From the NCBI RefSeq assembly GCF_014205075.1, contig NZ_JACHMU010000001.1, positions 372,001 through 436,000 on the forward strand: 64,000 nt of DNA. Reading direction: 5' to 3'. The notes beneath the pieces were generated by a model. That model searched no databases. It saw only the letters and a list, made by a program, of their open reading frames with translations, and had not been told where the DNA came from. Source of the stretch: Microbacterium ginsengiterrae. GTDB lineage: Bacteria; Actinomycetota; Actinomycetes; Actinomycetales; Microbacteriaceae. Below, in pieces: positions 28,006 to 35,573 of the stretch. The position numbers and the translations under genes are program-made. Each line of letters begins with the position of its first letter. The stretch's first letter is position 1.

Positions 28006-28872
28006 CTAGCGGTTCCGGTATCGATCATGAATCTCAGCGCGGGCTTCCATGCCGGCAGACCGGTACGTCGCAACCGCTCCGATATTGGCGCTGGGAGTGC
28101 AGACGATCGCACTCGACGATCCGAGTTGCCGAAGCTTCGCAGCGGCCGCCAGCGTAATCGCCCTTCCATAACCCTGGCCGCGATAGCGGTGATGAACCCC
28201 CATGGGTTCGATCAGCCCCGGCTTGCCCACTCCTGCAGACCAGACCGTGACTGCCGCCACCGCATTGCCCCTGTCATCGAAGGCGAGCAGACAACGTGCA
28301 TCGGCGTACGCGGGCGCCGTCGCCATGGCGTTCCAACGCGCGGCTGTGAAAGACGAAGCGTCGAACGAAGCCCTCTGTACGTCCACGCGAGTCTGGGCGT
28401 TCTCCTGTCTCACCTCCTCGATACGCACGCCTGGGTCTGGGACCGGCGCCGTGAGGTCGCGGCGGAGCGGCGTCCATGGCTCATCGGTGTCCCAACCCTC
28501 CTCGGCGAGCAGTTCGTGTACCATCGCGTCCGACGGCACCTCGACGTTCGCCTTGCCCGCGCTCAGGACGCCGCTCTCAGGCCGGGTCAGGTCATCTACG
28601 ACTTGTCGTGCCAGCTGTTCGTCACGCCGCGCGTGCGGCGCGACAGTCAGTCGCACGAGGCCTGGCCCGTCGAGCAAACCGATGGCGAGAATCTGCTTCC
28701 CGCCGCTCCACGTCCGAACGGCGCGCGATGCCTCTGTGGCGCCGAATCGCCAGAACCACCCCACGTCCCCTGGATGCAGCTGCATCGGCGCGCCCTCGTA
28801 CTGCCACTGTCGCAGCACTTCGATGACGCGAGGGAGATCGTCGACCTCCGGCTGGGTCAGCTGTACAGGCAT
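28006..28872 (-). CDS. GNAT family N-acetyltransferase
   Basis: A 288-residue protein whose C-terminal half is the GNAT core: AAVTVWSAGVGKPGLIEPMGVHHRYRGQGYGRAITLAAAAKLRQLG, with R-x-x-G-x-G/A acetyl-CoA loop RYRGQGYG, then CTPSANIGAVATYRSAGMEARAEIHDRYRN. The N-terminal half (residues 1-130) is a degenerate GNAT-like domain. GGAGG precedes the ATG, and the gene follows the ABC permease gene after 4 bp, so it is the last gene of that operon. The substrate may be an antibiotic given the neighbours, but that is inference. A decayed partial copy lies at 36583-36800. Confidence 0.86.
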   Translation of the reverse strand: MPVQLTQPEVDDLPRVIEVLRQWQYEGAPMQLHPGDVGWFWRFGATEASRAVRTWSGGKQILAIGLLDGPGLVRLTVAPHARRDEQLARQVVDDLTRPESGVLSAGKANVEVPSDAMVHELLAEEGWDTDEPWTPLRRDLTAPVPDPGVRIEEVRQENAQTRVDVQRASFDASSFTAARWNAMATAPAYADARCLLAFDDRGNAVAAVTVWSAGVGKPGLIEPMGVHHRYRGQGYGRAITLAAAAKLRQLGSSSAIVCTPSANIGAVATYRSAGMEARAEIHDRYRNR

Positions 28873-28876
28873 CGTG

Positions 28877-29650
28877 TCACCTCCACCGGAAGGTCCGCAT
28901 CGCTATGAGGAGCATAGGAACCGTCCATACCACCATGACGGCGATCGGAACGAGTGACATCGGGTGCCCGTACCAGGCGGCGGTGAGTGACTGCGAGGCT
29001 GCTCCGAGAGGGGTGTAACCGGAGATCTGCCGCAGGGGCTCCGCCATCAGTGGCCCTGGCGTCCACACACCTGCGGTGAACAGGCATCCGAAGAAGATGA
29101 GCATGCCGATTCCGTTCGCGTTCTGTGCGGTACTGGCGCGCGCGGCGATCAGCGATCCGATGCAGAGCATCTGCACGGCGGCGAGGGCGAATATCCCGAC
29201 GACGAAGAACACCGATCGCGGCGGTTGAGCATCCAAGAGCATGACGGACGCTGCGACGGCGATCGCCGCTCCCAGCACGAGGGAGACACCGCTGAGGATC
29301 ACTTGTGCGATGAGCACCCGCTGGGGGCCGACCGGGGTGGTGGCAAGTCGTCGAAGTACGCCCTTCTCGCGATATCCCCCGATCGCTGACGGGAAGTTGG
29401 TGAGTGTGACGCTGCCGAGCGCGACGGTCAGCGCGATCGGAATGAACAGGTCGATCGCGCGGAGCTGCGCGAAGGCCGGGTCGTCTCCTCCGAGGGCTTC
29501 GCCGGTACCGGGTATGACGAGTCCTTGCAAAAGGAGGAGGGCGGTCGGGAAGAGCAGCGCCATGAAGATCGCCGTCGGATTGCGGCTCAACAAGGTTGCT
29601 TCGCTGCGGATCAGTGCAGGGAGCGCGTTCAATTCGTGTCCTTTCATCAT
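28877..29650 (-). CDS. ABC-2 type transporter permease
   Basis: A 257-residue integral membrane protein with about six spans. The segment GYREKGVLRRLATTPVGPQRVLIAQVILSG is the conserved cytoplasmic coupling region of ABC-2 (DrrB-like) permeases, and LFTAGVWTPGPLMAEPLRQISGYTPLGAASQSLTAAWYG is the usual C-terminal motif. Family members export drugs or lipids. Its start overlaps the 3' end of the ATPase gene by 4 bp, so the two subunits are coupled. Confidence 0.9.
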   Translation of the reverse strand: MMKGHELNALPALIRSEATLLSRNPTAIFMALLFPTALLLLQGLVIPGTGEALGGDDPAFAQLRAIDLFIPIALTVALGSVTLTNFPSAIGGYREKGVLRRLATTPVGPQRVLIAQVILSGVSLVLGAAIAVAASVMLLDAQPPRSVFFVVGIFALAAVQMLCIGSLIAARASTAQNANGIGMLIFFGCLFTAGVWTPGPLMAEPLRQISGYTPLGAASQSLTAAWYGHPMSLVPIAVMVVWTVPMLLIAMRTFRWR

Positions 29651-30393
29651 GCTGCGCGAAGCAGCTGGTCGTTCTGAATGATCGCCAAGTAGGCATCTTC
29701 TAGGGACGGGCGTCGTTCGTCGCCGGCGAGGCCGGATGCGTCGATGAGTTCGCTCGATGTGCCGGATGCGATGGTGCGGCCGTGGTCGATGATCGCCAGG
29801 CGATCGCAGAGCGCTTCGGCCTCGTCCAGGAAATGGGTGACCAGAACGATCGTCACGCCTGTCTCCCGGATGCGCTTGATCAGTGTCCAGACGTCGCGGC
29901 GTCCCTGGGGGTCGAGCCCGGTCGTCAACTCGTCCAGTATCGCGATGCGCGGGTTCCCCACCAGCGCCAGCGCGATGGACAGTCGCTGCTTCTGTCCGCC
30001 GGACAAGGAACTGAACGCCTTCTTCCGGTGGGCACGCAGTCCTACTGTCTCAAGCAGCTCGTCGATATCGGCGGCGTCCGGATAGAACGATGCGAACAGT
30101 CGTAATGCCTCTCCGACACGCATGTCGTCAGGCAGCTCACTCGATTGGAGCTGGTAGCCAACAAGATGTCGAAGGGCGCCCAGATCAGTCGTCGGATCCA
30201 AGCCGAGTACGCGGATCTCGCCGCGGTCAGGACGGATCATCCCGGTGAGACATTCGACAGTCGTGGTCTTGCCTGCACCATTCGGGCCGAGGATGCCGAA
30301 GATCTCACCTTCCTCGACACTCAGATCGACGTCGCCGACGGCGACGTGCTCGCCGAAGGACTTGCGTAGGTTCTGGATGCTGATTGCGGGCAT
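29647..30393 (-). CDS. ABC transporter ATP-binding protein (DrrA-like)
   Basis: A 248-residue ATPase. Walker A is GPNGAGKT, the Q-loop region is YQLQSSELPDDM, the signature is LSGGQKQRLSIALALVGNP, Walker B is IAILDELTTGLDPQGR and the H-loop is VTHFLDEAE. Walker B has L where almost all relatives have P after the catalytic E (DELTT for DEPTT), an unusual but probably tolerated change. With the overlapping permease it forms a two-gene exporter of the antibiotic type. GAAAGG precedes the ATG. Confidence 0.92.
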   Translation of the reverse strand: MPAISIQNLRKSFGEHVAVGDVDLSVEEGEIFGILGPNGAGKTTTVECLTGMIRPDRGEIRVLGLDPTTDLGALRHLVGYQLQSSELPDDMRVGEALRLFASFYPDAADIDELLETVGLRAHRKKAFSSLSGGQKQRLSIALALVGNPRIAILDELTTGLDPQGRRDVWTLIKRIRETGVTIVLVTHFLDEAEALCDRLAIIDHGRTIASGTSSELIDASGLAGDERRPSLEDAYLAIIQNDQLLRAA

Positions 30394-30484
30394 GCTGGCG
30401 CCTTTCTGGCAGGCCGAAGTCCCCGAGGGCTTCGGGTTGGAGTGAGTATGTGATTCGTGCGTCGTCGCGGTGGAGGGCGCGATG

Positions 30485-31210
30485 TCAATCTGGGCGTGCG
30501 GTGGAGCGCGCAGCGGCCCTTCGGGACAGCCATAGCGAGGCCAGCCACCAGATGATCTGAACGGCGATAATGACTACCGCGCCTATCAGAGCGCTCGAGA
30601 TGTCGAGATCAGCAAGGTCATACCGCTGACCGACGATGAGGCAACCGACGGCCACGGCGGCTCCGACAGGGATGAGTCTTGTCAACTGCAAGGTCCAGCT
30701 GTCAAGTTCGGCCCGCAACCGTGAAGGCGCGAACGCCGTCCATAAGAGGCCGATGAGCATCAGAAGTACGATGCCGAAGGCGCTTCCGAGTATGTAGCCG
30801 AGCACGCCTGCGTCGAGCTCGCGCTCAACGAGCCACAGCGTCAGCAATACCAGTCCGGCCAGAAGCGATGCTGTCGAGACCACCGACCTGAACACAATCC
30901 AGCGCGTTGGAACACGCCTCTGCAAGTCCTGGCGCTTGCGAGGGATGTAGGCCCAAGCCTCGTTCCGAAGGTAAGCCGATAGGACGCTGGCGATAACGGC
31001 CAGTGCGATCGGAACAACGATCGGGGTCACATAGTTATTGCTCACGATCCAAAGCAGCGCAGCGAAGAAGAACACAACCGTCGGCATCGCCAAGAACGAG
31101 AACCACCAGGACGCGACGAACGGCTTTCTGGAGTCGGTCATGTCCATGGGGTGCACGAGCAACTGCTCGGTGGAATCCGGCAACGCGACGGTTTCGCGAA
31201 CGGTTTTCAT
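30485..31210 (-). CDS. Polytopic membrane protein of unknown function
   Basis: A 241-residue protein with about six hydrophobic segments (for example WWFSFLAMPTVVFFFAALLWIV, TPIVVPIALAVIASVLSAYL, LGYILGSAFGIVLLMLIGLLW) and a charged N-terminus. No family recognised. Its ATG overlaps by 4 bp the stop of the upstream HTH-like gene, so the pair is translationally coupled. The ABC operon follows about 90 bp downstream on the same strand. Confidence 0.75.
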   Translation of the reverse strand: MKTVRETVALPDSTEQLLVHPMDMTDSRKPFVASWWFSFLAMPTVVFFFAALLWIVSNNYVTPIVVPIALAVIASVLSAYLRNEAWAYIPRKRQDLQRRVPTRWIVFRSVVSTASLLAGLVLLTLWLVERELDAGVLGYILGSAFGIVLLMLIGLLWTAFAPSRLRAELDSWTLQLTRLIPVGAAVAVGCLIVGQRYDLADLDISSALIGAVVIIAVQIIWWLASLWLSRRAAARSTARPD

Positions 31211-31668
31211 GGGGTCCTCCAGGGGACGTTCTCGATGTACGGCGGACGGAGCCCACTCTTGGCTATCTCGTATACCTTCTGGCGCGCTACTCCAAGTTCG
31301 CCGGCGACCGCGACGGCACTGAAATCGTCGAGCAATGCATCGACAGCCAACGAGCGGATGCCGGAAGCGCGCCAATTCAGATGCGCAGCGAGTGCGCCGA
31401 CCTCTGCTGCGAGAAGCGCCACAGCCAACGGGCCACCGAAAGAGTCGCTCCAATCCGCGCGTCCTGACTGGGCGGCTGCGTACAGCGCGTCTCCGCCATC
31501 AGCGAGAGCTGCGTGCACCTCCTGTGGGCTCAGGCCGCACGCGGTGAGACGCGAAACCACCTGTTCGAACTCGGTCGGGTCGCCGAGCCTGTGAGCGAGA
31601 GCCGCCGCCCACGTGATCGGTCGGGTGTCGATGACGTCGCCACTGTCACCCCCAGGGTTACTCAGCAT
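31207..31668 (-). CDS. Putative regulator with C-terminal HTH-like segment
   Basis: A 153-residue alanine-rich protein. The last 40 residues contain FSAVAVAGELGVARQKVYEIAKSG, which has the spacing of a helix-turn-helix (AVAGELGV-ARQKVYEIA), followed by a conserved-looking tail PPYIENVPW. The rest is unrecognised. The start at 31668 is next to two near-identical 20-bp palindromes, one of them inside the first codons, which fits an autoregulator. It is coupled by a 4-bp overlap to the membrane protein gene. Confidence 0.65.
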   Translation of the reverse strand: MLSNPGGDSGDVIDTRPITWAAALAHRLGDPTEFEQVVSRLTACGLSPQEVHAALADGGDALYAAAQSGRADWSDSFGGPLAVALLAAEVGALAAHLNWRASGIRSLAVDALLDDFSAVAVAGELGVARQKVYEIAKSGLRPPYIENVPWRTP

Positions 31669-31716
31669 GCCTCCACCATGCCGGAGGACCGACACGACTG
31701 TCAACCCCAGGGTGAC
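31642..31716. promoter_or_regulatory. Two 20-bp palindromic operator-like sites
   Basis: ACTGTCACCCCCAGGGTTAC at 31642-31661 and ACTGTCAACCCCAGGGTGAC at 31697-31716 agree at 18 of 20 bases and are each partly self-complementary (GTCA and ACCC arms against GGGT and the terminal TGAC). Start-to-start spacing is 55 bp. The first lies inside codons 3-9 of the HTH-like gene, the second just upstream, so they are likely its operators. Confidence 0.6.
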
Positions 31717-31724
31717 AACCCAAG

Positions 31725-32594
31725 TCAGTCGGGCCGCAGATCCTCGCAGCGAAAGATCGATTCGAACACTCGGCGCGCATGCGTCCAGAGCAGTGCGCCT
31801 CCGGCCTCTGGCAAAACCTCGCGCCGGACGTTCGTCATCCGATCTGCAAGCGTGGCGCCGTGATCCGGTGAATGACCGAGATCGCCCGCTCCGAACACGA
31901 TCGTCACGGCCGTTCGGATATCGCTGAGCCGCAGCCCCCAAGGACGCATGGCGATGAGCGTGTCGCGTACGTATCCTCGACCGTTGCCCGCGAACCCCTC
32001 GATCAGGGCGCGCCGATATAGCGACAGGAAGCTGTCCTCGAGGTAAAACCTTCGATCCTTTTCGCTTGCACCTTCAAGGACCATCGACTCCATATCACCG
32101 GGAGTGATCATGGCCAGCACCCGCTCCGCCTCCCGAGGGCTCGCGCGAGCGAGATCTGACAGCTGTGTCGCTTCCGCGGGAAGCATCGCGTGTATCTGTG
32201 GGTGTGCCAGCTCGTCTGCCGGCGATACGAGGAGCAGCTTCGACGCCCACCCATCAGCGGCCGCAGCGAGACCGAAGACACTAGCCTGCGAGTTGGCGAC
32301 CACCGGGATCATATCCGAACGGCCGATAGCGCCCTCCACGAACTTGCGATAGTCGTCGGCTGTCGAAACTAGTGTGCGTTCGCTGTGAAACGTCGAACCA
32401 CCCATCCCCGGTCGATCCATCGTCAGGAGCCGGACGTTCATGTCGCGGAGGAGGTCCGCACCGAAGTGCATGGACTTACCGGTGGCGGCCCCCGCCATGA
32501 ACAGCACCGGGTCTCCGTTAGACGGCCCGAAACTCAAGCCGGAAAGCACTCGGCCGTCTGGAGTCAGGACACTGATCGGGTCTGCACTGTCCAT
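31725..32594 (-). CDS. Alpha/beta hydrolase
   Basis: A 289-residue alpha/beta hydrolase-fold protein. The oxyanion strand is PVLFMAGAATGKSMHFG, the next DRPGMGGST is the usual strand-4 motif, and the nucleophile elbow is VVANSQASVFGLA, an A-x-S-x-A variant of G-x-S-x-G. A C-terminal acid and His are expected around FGAGDLGHSPDHG. The substrate is unknown; drug inactivation is possible because of the neighbours. TAGGCT ends six bases before the ATG, so it has its own leaderless promoter. Confidence 0.83.
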   Translation of the reverse strand: MDSADPISVLTPDGRVLSGLSFGPSNGDPVLFMAGAATGKSMHFGADLLRDMNVRLLTMDRPGMGGSTFHSERTLVSTADDYRKFVEGAIGRSDMIPVVANSQASVFGLAAAADGWASKLLLVSPADELAHPQIHAMLPAEATQLSDLARASPREAERVLAMITPGDMESMVLEGASEKDRRFYLEDSFLSLYRRALIEGFAGNGRGYVRDTLIAMRPWGLRLSDIRTAVTIVFGAGDLGHSPDHGATLADRMTNVRREVLPEAGGALLWTHARRVFESIFRCEDLRPD

Positions 32595-32670
32595 GCATCG
32601 AGCCTAGATTGAAGGTCCTTCGAGAACAACGCTGTAGCGACAGCCGCCATCGGATGACATCGCGAGTATC

Positions 32671-33753
32671 TCATGGCTGGGTGAAGTTATCGCTGGCGAG
32701 CACCCCATAGATGACGGTGTCTGTCCACTCGCCCTTAACCCACCAATCCTGGCGCAGGTGTGCTTCGCGCTGCATTCCGACTGCGGCGGCGAGCTTGGCC
32801 GACGCGTGATTGCGAGCGTCCATCTGCGCGATGACTCTGTGCAGACGGTGATGATCGAACGCAACACGCAACACTGCGCTGACAGCCTCTCGAGCGTATC
32901 CGTGGCCACGATGGCGGGGATCCAGCGCCCAGCCGATCTCGGCCACCCGACGATCGGCATCCACGAGCCACAGAACAACATCGCCTATCGGGTCACCGTC
33001 ATGTTCAACGACGAGCGCCAGAGCCTTCGCATCATCGTCGAGACCGGTTCTGACCAACCGTTTCGAGATCTCCTTCACAGCGTCCGCGGCACTCCACGGC
33101 TCGACCAGTAGATACCGTGCCACCTCGGGCTGAGCATATATGGCACGCAGCCATGTCTGGTCGCCCGGCTCATGCAACCGCAAACGCAGTCGTTCCGTGG
33201 CCAATGGAAGCAATGTCGACGATCTGATCTCACGGGAGTACTGCAGCAGAATGACCGTTTCGCCAGAAGGAGCCATGTCACGGACTTCTGTGCCGCGAGC
33301 GAATCCGGCTCGTTCGAGCATGCGCTGAGCCGCCGAGTTCTGAGGCACGGTGCGTGCGTTGAGTCGGGTCAAACCGCTCCGCTCAACCAGCGCGCTCGCG
33401 AGTGAGAGCGCAGCACGAGCTGATCCTTGGCCTCGACGATCGGGGTGCACCCAGAATCCCACTTCGACTGACCCGGCGTCGACGTTGAACAACACCAAGC
33501 TGCCGACGAACACGTCAGTTTCCGGGTCGGCAATCGTCAGCACTGCGAGATCGCCACGAGTGAGGCCCTCCCGGATCGCTCCATCGATCAACGCGGAGAC
33601 CGAAGCCTCGGTGTACTCGGGCTCTGGCATGTGGGCGAACTCGCGCACCCGCGGATCGGCTGCGCCGACGGCGTACCGGGCAGCGTCACGGTGGTTCATG
33701 GCACGCAGCACAGCGCGATCATTGCGCAAAGGAAGATATCCGACATCCAACAT
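32671..33753 (-). CDS. Tandem GNAT acetyltransferase (two GNAT domains)
   Basis: A 360-residue protein with two full GNAT domains of RimJ/RimL type. The first (about 5-170) contains VEVGFWVHPDRRGQGSARAALSLASALVERSGL and TVPQNSAAQRMLERAGF. The second (about 185-355) contains AEIGWALDPRHRGHGYAREAVSAVLRVAF and MDARNHASAKLAAAVGMQREAHLRQDWWVKGEW. Each has its own R-x-x-G-x-G/A loop, so both could bind acetyl-CoA. Tandem GNATs include aminoglycoside acetyltransferases and mycothiol synthase, but this one matches neither specifically. TAGTTT lies six bases before the ATG; it diverges from a TetR gene 36 bp away. Confidence 0.85.
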   Translation of the reverse strand: MLDVGYLPLRNDRAVLRAMNHRDAARYAVGAADPRVREFAHMPEPEYTEASVSALIDGAIREGLTRGDLAVLTIADPETDVFVGSLVLFNVDAGSVEVGFWVHPDRRGQGSARAALSLASALVERSGLTRLNARTVPQNSAAQRMLERAGFARGTEVRDMAPSGETVILLQYSREIRSSTLLPLATERLRLRLHEPGDQTWLRAIYAQPEVARYLLVEPWSAADAVKEISKRLVRTGLDDDAKALALVVEHDGDPIGDVVLWLVDADRRVAEIGWALDPRHRGHGYAREAVSAVLRVAFDHHRLHRVIAQMDARNHASAKLAAAVGMQREAHLRQDWWVKGEWTDTVIYGVLASDNFTQP

Positions 33754-33771
33754 GGCAGTAAACTAACATAG

Positions 33772-33788
33772 TTCGGATAAGATCCGAA
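33772..33788. promoter_or_regulatory. TetR operator overlapping the -10 box of the tetR gene
   Basis: TTCGGATAAGATCCGAA is a perfect 7-bp inverted repeat around AAG. The TAAGAT box of the tetR gene (33778-33783, six bases before its ATG) lies inside it, and the TAGTTT box of the divergent GNAT gene is 7 bp to its left. A dimer bound here would block both promoters. Confidence 0.7.
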
Positions 33789-33789
33789 T

Positions 33790-34389
33790 ATGAGCTACTG
33801 GGAACAACGCAGGCCCATCCGCCGAATCCGTTCAGTGGATGTGCACAGCCTCGCCGCGATTTCCGCGGATCTGCTGGACGAGGGCGGAATGCGCACGCTC
33901 ACGATTCGGGCAGCCGCACTGGGAATGGGCGTCGCGCCCGCCAGCCTCTACTCCCGAGTCACGTCGGTCGATGACCTATTCGATCTCGCGCTCGATCATG
34001 CACTCGGCCGAGAGCCGGAGTGGAGGAACACCCTCGAACACGCCGACGTGCAAGCTCTGCTGCTCGCGTACTACCGACACCTCGTTCGGCACCCGTGGGC
34101 CTGCCAGGTGATCGCCATGCGCGCTCCGCGGGGCCCCCACTATCTGCGGCTGTCCGAGCGGATGTGTGTACTGCTAGCCGAGAACGGTTCGAGCGACCCT
34201 CTCGGCGACGCTTACGCCCTGTCCAACTTCGTAATCGGCAGCGCCGCCACGGCCCCGGTGGCCGGCAACGAACGACGCGCTGCGGTCGACAGCGAACTCG
34301 CTCCGCTATACGCATCTCTCCATGCCGCGCACAGCGTAGATGCCGAAGCCATCCTCACGGCGGGACTCCACGCTCTGCTTCAGCGGTGA
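33790..34389 (+). CDS. TetR/AcrR family transcriptional regulator
   Basis: A 199-residue regulator. The N-terminal HTH is AISADLLDEGGMRTLTIRAAALGMGVAPASLYSRVTSVDDLFDLALD, which has the spacing of TetR DNA-binding domains of the TetR(D)-like C-terminal class. The C-terminal domain includes YYRHLVRHPWACQVIAMRAPRGPHYLRLSE, common in actinobacterial drug-responsive repressors. A perfect palindrome overlaps its own -10 box, pointing to autoregulation and control of the divergent tandem GNAT gene. Confidence 0.9.
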   Translation: MSYWEQRRPIRRIRSVDVHSLAAISADLLDEGGMRTLTIRAAALGMGVAPASLYSRVTSVDDLFDLALDHALGREPEWRNTLEHADVQALLLAYYRHLVRHPWACQVIAMRAPRGPHYLRLSERMCVLLAENGSSDPLGDAYALSNFVIGSAATAPVAGNERRAAVDSELAPLYASLHAAHSVDAEAILTAGLHALLQR

Positions 34390-34417
34390 GCGCTGGCCAG
34401 TGATCGTGAACGGCAGG

Positions 34418-35104
34418 TTACCCGAGCGGTCTGTGGGGTTTACTGGACACGGCCCGGAGCCAGTCCGGGGCGCCGACCAGTGCCTGGAGCTCCTCGACCA
34501 GGCGTGCGATGTGGAAGCCGTCAGCAGCGGCGTGATGCATCTGGATGGCCAGGGGTAGCGACGTACGGCCTTCCCGCTCTACATACCGGCCAAGCGTGAA
34601 GATCGGCAGGAGGTGATCCCACCCATCAGCAATCTGCAACGAGAAACTGGTGAACTGCGTCCACGGCAGACTGGACACATCGAAGCTGTTCGCCGGTATC
34701 TCACCTTCTGGGAAGAGCGTCGTGGCACTCCTGTGGGTTTCCAACAGCTCCGCTGCAATGTCGTGGAAGCGGTCGAAATCAGTGGAGAACGGAGCCCACA
34801 CGGAGGCGAAAATCTCGCGCTCCGGGTTGAAGACAGTGAATGCCGGATGCGCGACATCCCACATCGCGGGCGACCCATCCTCGGTCAAGGTCATGCGAAA
34901 CTCCGAGTGCCGGTTGACAACCGACGCCAGCGCCCAAAGCTGGGCAATGTACGTCTTGCGCTTGGTCTCGCGTAGGGCGCCCTTCAGACGTGTGACATCC
35001 AGCTCGACCGTGATCGCATATGTGCAGGGCCCGCGGTCGCGGTAATGCTCAAAGTGCTCGCGTCGCGGCCAGGTAGCTAGGTCAATGCGCTGGGCGCGGC
35101 TCAC
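34418..35104 (-). CDS. Chloramphenicol O-acetyltransferase-like protein (CatA type)
   Basis: A 228-residue trimeric-type CAT. The active-site motif HHAAADG is at 190-196 (HHxxxDG) and is followed by FHIARLVEELQAL, as in CatA enzymes. Other conserved segments are HYRDRGPCTYAITVELDVTRL, FRMTLTEDGSPAMWDVAHPAFTVFN and LPWTQFTSFSLQIADGWDHLLPIFTLGRY. It should acetylate the 3-hydroxyl of chloramphenicol or a similar acceptor using acetyl-CoA. Length fits the family (about 215-230). It starts with GTG after AAGGG. It sits with exporter, GNAT and hydrolase genes in the island, so a resistance role is plausible. Confidence 0.9.
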   Translation of the reverse strand: MSRAQRIDLATWPRREHFEHYRDRGPCTYAITVELDVTRLKGALRETKRKTYIAQLWALASVVNRHSEFRMTLTEDGSPAMWDVAHPAFTVFNPEREIFASVWAPFSTDFDRFHDIAAELLETHRSATTLFPEGEIPANSFDVSSLPWTQFTSFSLQIADGWDHLLPIFTLGRYVEREGRTSLPLAIQMHHAAADGFHIARLVEELQALVGAPDWLRAVSSKPHRPLG

Positions 35105-35144
35105 GTTTTTCCCTTCAGGGCGCCGTTCCTGACACCTGCCTGGG

Positions 35145-35198
35145 CCTCAGAAAAGCAGTCGCTGGAACACTTCTAAAGTGTTAGCCGGGCAAGACGGG
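35145..35198 (+). repeat. Repeat X, second copy, left part
   Basis: Copy of 27416-27460, starting CCTCAGAAAAGCAGTCGC. It is interrupted at the base after 35198 by an IS3-family element and resumes at 36482 with GGGAACCTCAACGCC. GGG is duplicated at the insertion point. Confidence 0.75.
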
Positions 35199-35267
35199 GG
35201 GCGTGAAGAAGGAATCGGTGACAACTGATCGTTAGCGCTGGGAGGCGCTGGCGGGAAGGATGTCATC

Positions 35268-35573
35268 ATGCCTGGTCCCTATCCCCAAGAGTTTCGTGAG
35301 GACGTTGTTGCGGTCGCCCGGCGTCGTGAGAGTGGCGTCACCATCAAGCAGATCGCCACTGACTTCGGTATCAGCGAAGCGACGTTGCAGAACTGGCTCC
35401 GCCGGGCCGATGTCGAGGAAGGTAGCCGTCCCGGCCAGACCGCGGCCGATGCCGCTGAGGCGCGCGAGTTGAAGAAGCGGATCCGTCTCCTCGAGCAGGA
35501 GAACGAGGTCCTCCGGCGTGCTGCGGCGTATCTGTCGCAAGCGAATCTGAAACTCGGTGGCTCCCCAAAATGA
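35268..35573 (+). CDS. IS3-family transposase OrfA
   Basis: A 101-residue HTH protein (REDVVAVARRRESGVTIKQIATDFGISEATLQNWLRRADVEEG) followed by a leucine-zipper-like coil (ELKKRIRLLEQENEVLRRAAAYL), the standard OrfA architecture. It binds the IS ends. Its TGA overlaps the ATG of orfB (ATGA), so OrfB is made by coupling or by -1 frameshifting near the A run in CCCCAAAATGA. Confidence 0.93.
   Translation: MPGPYPQEFREDVVAVARRRESGVTIKQIATDFGISEATLQNWLRRADVEEGSRPGQTAADAAEARELKKRIRLLEQENEVLRRAAAYLSQANLKLGGSPK

Noticed and set aside
34340..35045. Plus-strand frames opposite the cat-like gene
   Set aside because: Antisense to a clear CatA-type protein with HHxxxDG; no start signal or domain.
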